Positions 58,148 through 64,000 of a stretch of 64,000 bases of DNA are shown one piece after another; position 1 is the first letter of the stretch, and each line of letters starts with the position of its first letter. This DNA is from Nostoc parmelioides FACHB-3921 (GTDB taxonomy: Bacteria; Cyanobacteriota; Cyanobacteriia; Cyanobacteriales; Nostocaceae). The notes below the pieces were generated by a model. That model was given only the letters and a program-made list of their open reading frames with translations. It searched no databases and had not been told where the DNA came from. Where the stretch lies: assembly GCF_014696625.1 (NCBI RefSeq), contig NZ_JACJQL010000001.1, positions 124,001-188,000 on the forward strand, written 5' to 3'. A program made the translations under genes and the position numbers.

Positions 58148-59518
58148 TCACTTTCCATGATGCGCTCCACCATACCACTTTAAGAGGACTTTAGCTAATT
58201 TTTGGGGATTGTGACGCACGAATCCTGTTTCATCTTCGTACAAAACGTTAGCTAAAACAATTCTTCTCCCTAGTTGAGATACAGCTTCTCTGTCTAAGAA
58301 AACAGGATGGGAATCTTGTTGAGCATAACGGATGAGTGATTGGGCTGAGGGAGATTTTTTATGTACTAGAACAGCATCAAACAGCTGTCTTTGTCCACAA
58401 GCTGCATCAATGGCGCGAATGTGGTCAGCAACAGTATATCCTTGAGTTTCCCCTGGTTGAGTCATAACATTGCAGACATAAATCCGGGGGGCTTGGGATT
58501 GAGCGATCGCATCAGCAATATCTGATACTAATAAGTTAGGAATTAAACTGGTATAGAGGCTACCGGGGCCAATAATAATATAGTCGGCTTCTTTGATAGC
58601 CTTAATAGCAGCTGGCAAAGCCGGAGGATTAGCCGGAATGCAACCAATCTTGACAATTTTACCGCCAGCCTTGGGAATGCTCGACTCGCCCTCAATGCGG
58701 CGACCATCGGCTAATTCCGCCCAGAGGCGAACATCGCTGAGAGTAGCAGGTAAAACTTGTCCCCTCACCGCTAAGACTTTGGAACTAGCAGCCACAGCCC
58801 GTTCCAAGTCACCAGTGATGTCACTCATAGCTGTTAAGAACAAATTGCCAAAGCTGTGACCAGTTAAGCCATCCCCAGCCCGAAAACGATATTGAAATAA
58901 CTCAGTTAATAACTTTTCTTCATCTGCTAAGGCTGCTAAACAGTTGCGAATATCTCCCGGAGGTAAAACACCGAATTCTTGACGTAACCTCCCAGAAGAG
59001 CCACCATCATCAGCGACGGTGACAATAGCTGTAATATTGGCACTATAGGTTTTTAACCCTCTAAGCAAAGTAGATAGTCCCGTACCACCACCAATGACTA
59101 CTATTTTCGGCCCTCTGTACAAGCGTCGATGGGCTAACAGTACATCAATAAGTTCTTCTTCTGCATCTGGTCTTAAAACCTGAGTAATTGAGCCGACAGT
59201 GCGCGTTTGTCCCCAAAGCAACAACAACAAACCACCCAAAATCACCAAAGGGCCACTGATATAGTTGGGTAAAATGTTAGCGACAGCTCCCAAGAAACCC
59301 CTAACTAACTCCAACAGCCAAAAAATGGGAGTCAGCTTCACCCAAATAGCTAACCCTAGAATCGCTAGCAACACACCCCCAACACTAATTAGCAACCAGC
59401 GTTTTATCGATAATCCAGGGGACAACCATTTGAACCACTGGTTTACCCGATGGGACGTTCGACTGCGCGACTGCTGTTGCAATGCGTTGAGGGCTTGTCT
59501 GAGAAAACCGATTGACAT
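58148..59518 (-). CDS. YvcK/GlmR family protein
   Basis: This is a 456-residue protein from the ATG at 59518. Two or three hydrophobic helices near the N-terminus ([20 protein letters not shown] and [13 protein letters not shown]) are followed by the YvcK fold at about 130-450, with [20 protein letters not shown] and [25 protein letters not shown] at its start. YvcK/GlmR binds UDP-GlcNAc and regulates cell-wall metabolism. The membrane anchor is an addition found in cyanobacterial members. It ends close to the DUF3592 remnant, convergent. Confidence 0.9.
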   Translation of the reverse strand: MSIGFLRQALNALQQQSRSRTSHRVNQWFKWLSPGLSIKRWLLISVGGVLLAILGLAIWVKLTPIFWLLELVRGFLGAVANILPNYISGPLVILGGLLLLLWGQTRTVGSITQVLRPDAEEELIDVLLAHRRLYRGPKIVVIGGGTGLSTLLRGLKTYSANITAIVTVADDGGSSGRLRQEFGVLPPGDIRNCLAALADEEKLLTELFQYRFRAGDGLTGHSFGNLFLTAMSDITGDLERAVAASSKVLAVRGQVLPATLSDVRLWAELADGRRIEGESSIPKAGGKIVKIGCIPANPPALPAAIKAIKEADYIIIGPGSLYTSLIPNLLVSDIADAIAQSQAPRIYVCNVMTQPGETQGYTVADHIRAIDAACGQRQLFDAVLVHKKSPSAQSLIRYAQQDSHPVFLDREAVSQLGRRIVLANVLYEDETGFVRHNPQKLAKVLLKWYGGAHHGK

Positions 59519-59689
59519 ACCTGATTCGGAGCCGTGGTACAAACAATAACTAACAGAAAATGCACACTAAATGGTTTTAACACCAAGTATGAAATTATGA
59601 AACCTTTTTTTAGTTCCACTTAAACTAAAAGCAAGTCATCAAGGCTGCCAGTATGTCCATCAAACCATAACTTGGTAAAAGATAATTTA

Positions 59690-60181
59690 ATGGAAAAGCG
59701 AATTTTAGGATTAGACCCAGGACTGGCAATTTTAGGATTTGGGGCAATTACTTGTACAGCAGGCTTAACCCAACTACAAAGTACAAAAGTTAATGTCTTG
59801 GACTTTGGAGTCATCAAAACCTCAGCAGATATGGAGATTGGGCAACGCTTATGTACTTTGTTTGATGATTTGCACACCGTGATTGATAATTTACAACCTG
59901 ATGTAGTTGCAATCGAAAAACTGTTCTTCTATCGTATGTCAAGTACAATTGTTGTGGCACAAGCCAGAGGTGTAGTGATGTTAGCCTTAGCACAGCACCA
60001 TTTGCCTTATGTCGAATTTACACCAGCACAGATTAAGCTAGCTTTAACGGGATATGGTAACGCTGATAAATCTGAAGTACAAGAGGCGGTAGCACGAGAG
60101 TTAGATTTAGCAGAAATTCCTCAGCCAGATGATGCTGCTGATGCCTTGGCTGTGGCTTTGACAGCTTGGTATCAGATGTGA
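59690..60181 (+). CDS. ruvC: Holliday junction resolvase RuvC
   Basis: This is a 163-residue endonuclease that cuts recombination intermediates. The start at 59690 ([18 protein letters not shown]) is chosen by family; six codons further upstream are poor. Acidic active-site residues are in LDPG (Asp9), VVAIEKLFF (Glu) and [10 protein letters not shown] (Asp). Length is that of the family. Divergent from yvcK, convergent with the exopolysaccharide operon. Confidence 0.96.
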   Translation: MEKRILGLDPGLAILGFGAITCTAGLTQLQSTKVNVLDFGVIKTSADMEIGQRLCTLFDDLHTVIDNLQPDVVAIEKLFFYRMSSTIVVAQARGVVMLALAQHHLPYVEFTPAQIKLALTGYGNADKSEVQEAVARELDLAEIPQPDDAADALAVALTAWYQM

Positions 60182-60210
60182 TTTTTTCCCGAACTCAGCC
60201 GGAATTTAGA

Positions 60211-61491
60211 TTATTCTTGACAACCGATACCCATTACCAATAGTCCAGGCCAATATAAATATACTAGTATTTCCAAATTTTCCCCAAAGGTATAAAGAAA
60301 AAGAATCATCACCACACTCAAGCCAACTTTTGCGCTAGGGCATTTGCTATCCATTGACTTGATTAATAAATAGACGAAGCTTAAACCCATTGGTAGAGCA
60401 AGTGCTATAAACCCTACAATTCCTTTAACAAACAACACACCAGCCCAAGTATGATGTGAACCGATGGGCATATGTTCCACAATGTGGGGGCCATCTTCAA
60501 CTACCCCATGTCCCCAAATAGGGGCTTCTGTTTGCCAGCGATGTACTGCAATTCGCTTGAGTGCCATACGTACTCTTGTAGAACCTGCGCGTGCGGCTTT
60601 GAATCCTTCCCAAAAATTATTAAAAGCGAGAATTATTGATGGGGAGAAAATACCCCCCAGGTAGCTGAAAAATCCCAGCCCAATCAAGATTCGTGGTCGA
60701 TTCAAACCAGAAAGAATTTTTGTTAGTAAGGGAATAATGATTATACAAACCTGAGCTAACCGAGACTTACAAACAAAGCACATCAAGACTGAGCCGATTA
60801 ATCCAAAGGTGCGCCATTTTTTATCTTTTTCTTGCAGCGCCAGCATAAAGTAAACATTACCCACAAAACCTAACGCAGGCCCCCAAGGTGTAAATAGTCG
60901 CCAGCGTAAGTCTCCTGTACTACCGTCTATTTCGTAAAGAGGTACATCAAAAAATTCATTGCCAGGCCCCCCTACTGCTTTGAGTGGCGAAACGTAGAGA
61001 ATTTGGGGTAAATGCAGAGAAGGGGTTAATAGTAAGAAAGGGGTAATGATGAGGGTATGAAAACCGACAATGCAAACAGCCCGATAAATTATTTGCGGAC
61101 GGATTTTCAAGCACCCAGCTAAGGGATAGAGAGCCAGCGCCGCCCAACCTTTAGCCCAACCAATGGAAGATTTAATTATTAGACTCGTAGGCAAATTGTA
61201 ATCTAAATGTCCCGCAATTAAAGCTACTTCCATGAAGAACATTCCCACAATCCAAACCCAAAGAATCCAAGAGATAGTGATTTTTTCCTCCGGTGGTGTG
61301 TCCTTGGTTTGAGCCAAAATTTTAATTATTAAAAATAGTAACAGCACCCAACCCATAACGGAGCCGACAACGTATAGTCCACCGAAAACCCAAATATAAT
61401 AGGTATTAGCGATCGCCCACCAAACAACTTTTTCTGGTACATTCTCTGGCTGGATATCATCGTTTTTGCTTGGTTTAAATAGCTTTAACAT
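60211..61491 (-). CDS. O-antigen/exopolysaccharide polymerase-like membrane protein
   Basis: This is a 426-residue integral membrane protein with about 10-12 hydrophobic helices and one long periplasmic loop (about 290-365; WHRWQTEAPIWGHGVVEDGPH-like), the architecture of Wzy/WaaL O-antigen polymerases and ligases. It is the last of a three-gene operon (SLBB export, chain length, polymerase) and would link sugar repeat units of an exopolysaccharide. The gap to the preceding gene is 64 bp. Confidence 0.8.
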   Translation of the reverse strand: MLKLFKPSKNDDIQPENVPEKVVWWAIANTYYIWVFGGLYVVGSVMGWVLLLFLIIKILAQTKDTPPEEKITISWILWVWIVGMFFMEVALIAGHLDYNLPTSLIIKSSIGWAKGWAALALYPLAGCLKIRPQIIYRAVCIVGFHTLIITPFLLLTPSLHLPQILYVSPLKAVGGPGNEFFDVPLYEIDGSTGDLRWRLFTPWGPALGFVGNVYFMLALQEKDKKWRTFGLIGSVLMCFVCKSRLAQVCIIIIPLLTKILSGLNRPRILIGLGFFSYLGGIFSPSIILAFNNFWEGFKAARAGSTRVRMALKRIAVHRWQTEAPIWGHGVVEDGPHIVEHMPIGSHHTWAGVLFVKGIVGFIALALPMGLSFVYLLIKSMDSKCPSAKVGLSVVMILFLYTFGENLEILVYLYWPGLLVMGIGCQE

Positions 61492-61555
61492 TCATTCCTT
61501 CCGCACATCCCTCATAACATTAAAAATTGTTCACATCAGCTTCGATTCCGAATTA

Positions 61556-62953
61556 TTAAGATAACCACTTAGATAACTTTTCTATCCAAGGTTTACGAAT
61601 CCACACCAAGCACAAGCCAAGGGTGGAAAAGATAGAACCAGCCGCAGAGCCAGCTAAAATAAAGCCTTTTTTGGGTGCAGTGGGTTGATCGGGAAGATTA
61701 GGTTCTACCAACATCTGCACTAAAGGATAGGCTGCAAAAATATCTCCTTGTCCCAAATCTAATTTGGTGAGGGTAGAGGCAAACATAGCTTCTGCAATCT
61801 GCACATCCCGCTTTAGATTTTCTAGAGTAGATTGGCGTTGAGAGAGAATTTCTAACCGTTTTTCTAAACGCTGAATTTCTGAATCTAAAGTTTTTACCTG
61901 GGACTGGAGTCCTTTTTGATCAGATTGGTAGGTAACTAAATTCTGAAATAAAGTATCTCGACCAGAGCCATTCACCGCTAAGGCTAAACGGCTCAAGATA
62001 GTTGTAGTCATAGGTTTTTCTAAGAGAATTTGACTACGTTCTAGTAGCGCTGCTAAAGCAGCCTCCTGCCTAATTTTTTCCTTTACCACCTGGGGATGGT
62101 TGGGGCCATATTTAGTCATTAAAATTTCTAGAGTTGTGGTTGCTTCACTGTAGTCTTTGAGATTCTGTTGAAAAATTTGGTCTACTCGCAGCAAAAAAGC
62201 ATCTGCGGCTTCTTGGGGAGACAGTCCTATATTTTTAGCTAGCTGCTGTAATTTTTGGCTGGTAGCGTTTTCTTGCGCTCTGGCTTCGGCTCTTTGTCGT
62301 CGCAACTGTTCAATGTTAGATGACAAGTTGCCTATTTGATCGGGAAAACTTAGACCCGAACGTAATTTGTATTCCGAAAGGTGCTTCTGTGCTTGTTCTA
62401 GTTTTTGTTGAGATGAAAGTAAGGTTTTCTGTGTGGGGGATTTTCGCTGATTGATTTCTCCAGTTCGTAAAACAGTAATCTGATGCACCATCGCCTGATA
62501 TAGAGCCAGGGATTTATTTTGTGCGTCCTTGGGACTTTTGCCTGTGACTTCAAACTGCATGATTGTACTGTTATCTAACAGTTTGATCCGGGGTTTACTA
62601 AATTGTTCTTCTGGTATTTTGGCGATCGCTGCGGCTTTTTTTAAGACTGCTTCACTGGTAAAAATATATTCATAGTTAGCCCTAGCATCATAAGTAGAAC
62701 TACCAATAGCAGAACTACTAGAAGATGTTGCCTGACCAATTCCTGGTAGGTTGACGTTAACACCAAAACTAGCACCAGAGAGGATTAGGGCGAACTCGCT
62801 TGTATAAGTTGGTTTGGTGACTTTTAAATATTGAATGGAAGTTCCCCAGATGAGAGCGTTCCCGGCGATACTGAGAACTGCATAACGCAGCCAACGGCCT
62901 GTCAGCAGATTTTTTAACTTGACTATTGGCACAATCAAAAGTTGTCTCTTCAT
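61556..62953 (-). CDS. Wzz/GumC-type polysaccharide chain-length protein
   Basis: This is a 465-residue protein with two membrane helices: one near residue 25-45 and one near 435-455 (AGSAAGSIFSTLGLCLVWI). The region between is periplasmic, with a long coiled coil (about 170-400; LSSQQKLEQAQKHLSEYKLRS). The last Pro-rich motif PNLPDQPTAPKKGF before helix 2 is the family signature. There is no kinase domain. Its ATG overlaps the SLBB stop codon by 4 bp (ATGA). Confidence 0.87.
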   Translation of the reverse strand: MKRQLLIVPIVKLKNLLTGRWLRYAVLSIAGNALIWGTSIQYLKVTKPTYTSEFALILSGASFGVNVNLPGIGQATSSSSSAIGSSTYDARANYEYIFTSEAVLKKAAAIAKIPEEQFSKPRIKLLDNSTIMQFEVTGKSPKDAQNKSLALYQAMVHQITVLRTGEINQRKSPTQKTLLSSQQKLEQAQKHLSEYKLRSGLSFPDQIGNLSSNIEQLRRQRAEARAQENATSQKLQQLAKNIGLSPQEAADAFLLRVDQIFQQNLKDYSEATTTLEILMTKYGPNHPQVVKEKIRQEAALAALLERSQILLEKPMTTTILSRLALAVNGSGRDTLFQNLVTYQSDQKGLQSQVKTLDSEIQRLEKRLEILSQRQSTLENLKRDVQIAEAMFASTLTKLDLGQGDIFAAYPLVQMLVEPNLPDQPTAPKKGFILAGSAAGSIFSTLGLCLVWIRKPWIEKLSKWLS

Positions 62954-63978
62954 TTGAATAAATCTCGCAAAATTGGAATGGGAGATAAGATTGTTTGGAT
63001 CACATCCCGGAATTGAACAACTCTTGAGTCATAGCAGGCTACACTATCATTCGCTTTTAAGAAGGGGTTATTGGTATCGTCAGTAGAACGCATCAAAATA
63101 TCGTCCACACGACGCTCTAAATAAGAAGTTTTCCCGGTTAACTGGTCTGTAGTCACCAAAATAGCCTTTCTGCCGGCATTTGTTCCTCTTGTCCCGCCTG
63201 CACAGTTAGCTCCAACCACCGCATGAGAAAAACGAGCGCCGTAATGAAATGATGTGGCATCACGACTAATAGAAGAAGCGCCGTTGCCTGTAGCTGGTAC
63301 AGTCAAATTGGAGAGAAAAACCTTGACCCCTGTAGGCGTAATTTGCGAGGGACGCACGAGGTCATTATTCATTTTGCCTGAATCGGGAACGATAATGCGA
63401 TCGCCGGCAATTAATGGCACATCTTCAAAAGGTTCACCAGTAAATATCCCCGATAAATCAATAGTGCGCGTCTCTCCATTACGAATTAACTGCACATTTT
63501 TAATGTCAGCTGTGGGTGTAACTCCACCAGCATCACGAATGGCGGCGGCTAAATAACGATTGGGGGGGTATTGTCCAGTTACAGGAACAGGAGGCTGGGT
63601 TTTTTCTCCTGGGGAAAGTTCATTAATGAATACTCTTCCCGGTAAAAATGTTGATCCACTGACAAACACCACAATCGGTGACCACTGCACCACATTCACA
63701 CTTACCTGCAAAAAAGAAGGTTGAAAAAAGCCTCGCTCAATCAAAGCTGTTTTCAGGTTCATCTGTACTTCCCCTGGTTCTAAACCAGCCACAAGCAAAG
63801 GCGGTAGATAGGGGATTTCCAGGTTTCCCTCTAAATTCACCTCAAAAATCCCGCTAAACTCCTGGCCTTCCGGAATACTCACTTTCAGGCGATCGCCTGG
63901 AGATAGGGGCAAAGCTAAACACGGTGTAGATAGACTCAAGCTGACAAGAATTGTGGTGATAATTAAAGGTTTGGACAT
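62950..63978 (-). CDS. Polysaccharide export protein with SLBB domain
   Basis: This is a 342-residue Wza/GumB-like protein of the outer membrane. An N-terminal signal peptide (LIITTILVSLSLSTPCLA, with a Cys near residue 20 that may be lipidated) is followed by a Poly_export domain (about 25-110; LSPGDRLKVSIPEGQEF) and an SLBB domain. It is the first gene of the operon and exports the polymer made by the polymerase. The upstream 22 bases reach the window edge. Confidence 0.88.
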   Translation of the reverse strand: MSKPLIITTILVSLSLSTPCLALPLSPGDRLKVSIPEGQEFSGIFEVNLEGNLEIPYLPPLLVAGLEPGEVQMNLKTALIERGFFQPSFLQVSVNVVQWSPIVVFVSGSTFLPGRVFINELSPGEKTQPPVPVTGQYPPNRYLAAAIRDAGGVTPTADIKNVQLIRNGETRTIDLSGIFTGEPFEDVPLIAGDRIIVPDSGKMNNDLVRPSQITPTGVKVFLSNLTVPATGNGASSISRDATSFHYGARFSHAVVGANCAGGTRGTNAGRKAILVTTDQLTGKTSYLERRVDDILMRSTDDTNNPFLKANDSVACYDSRVVQFRDVIQTILSPIPILRDLFK

Positions 63979-64000
63979 AGTAAGACCCAGTATTTTTTAT

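Overview
The window is chromosomal DNA of a filamentous, heterocyst-forming cyanobacterium close to Anabaena/Nostoc sp. PCC 7120 or Trichormus variabilis. Signs seen directly are: a 299-residue HetR with every residue numbered in the literature in its expected place; an exact 17-codon patS; an apcF phycobilisome gene; many GCGATCGC (HIP1) octamers; and numerous heptameric tandem repeats (STRRs) and small palindromic dispersed repeats. No rRNA, tRNA, CRISPR array or intact insertion sequence was found.

Layout. 1-4 kb: end of a SPOR-like protein, a tandem pspA/vipp1 membrane-remodelling pair, a thioredoxin and a PLP aminotransferase. 4-6 kb: hetR (minus) with about 950 bp of upstream control DNA. 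6-16.6 kb: an unusual coiled-coil/EamA transporter, phosphate permease, zinc dehydrogenase, PIN toxin-antitoxin pair, Ser/Thr kinase and FAD oxidoreductase. 16.7 kb: patX, coding a secreted peptide with HRGTGRR. 17-21.3 kb: ferritin-like protein, gifA (glutamine synthetase inhibitor), glnA and apcF. 21.6-33.3 kb: M61 peptidase, Crp-type regulator, PilB-like protein without ATPase, rpmB, htpG, clpB and gloA. 33.7-39.6 kb: coiled-coil membrane protein, glnB, Tab2-like protein, degenerate nuclease, aldo/keto reductase, ilvC and a secreted EndoU-like protein. 39.9-47.6 kb: COP23 protein, M48 protease, RNA-binding protein, ureohydrolase, Ycf45-like ATPase and ldpA. 47.6-55.2 kb: two response-regulator fusions (histidine kinase; GGDEF-EAL), MOSC protein, lepB and pyrC. 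55.2-56.8 kb: patS and hetY/tsaE. 57-64 kb: small genes and gene remnants, yvcK, ruvC and an exopolysaccharide polymerase/chain-length/export operon.

How it works together. HetR (activator), PatS and PatX (RGSGR/RGTGR inhibitor peptides) and HetY lie within 52 kb. TCCGGA (DIF-type) -35 elements lie upstream of hetR, patX and patS. In hetR and patS they sit at the distance expected for start sites I recall from PCC 7120 (-271 and -580). Nitrogen status is represented by glnA, its inhibitor gifA and the PII gene glnB. Perfect NtcA boxes (GTA-N8-TAC) lie upstream of both gifA (two) and glnA (one), placed to repress the first and activate the second.

Repeats are a second theme. An 84-bp family with TATAGC/GCTATA ends occurs four times and one copy supplies a stop codon. 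A GTGGGC...GCCCAC family occurs at least four times. There is one 157-bp element with terminal inverted repeats. Tandem or dispersed repeats have entered three reading frames in frame (aminotransferase, phosphate permease, LdpA).
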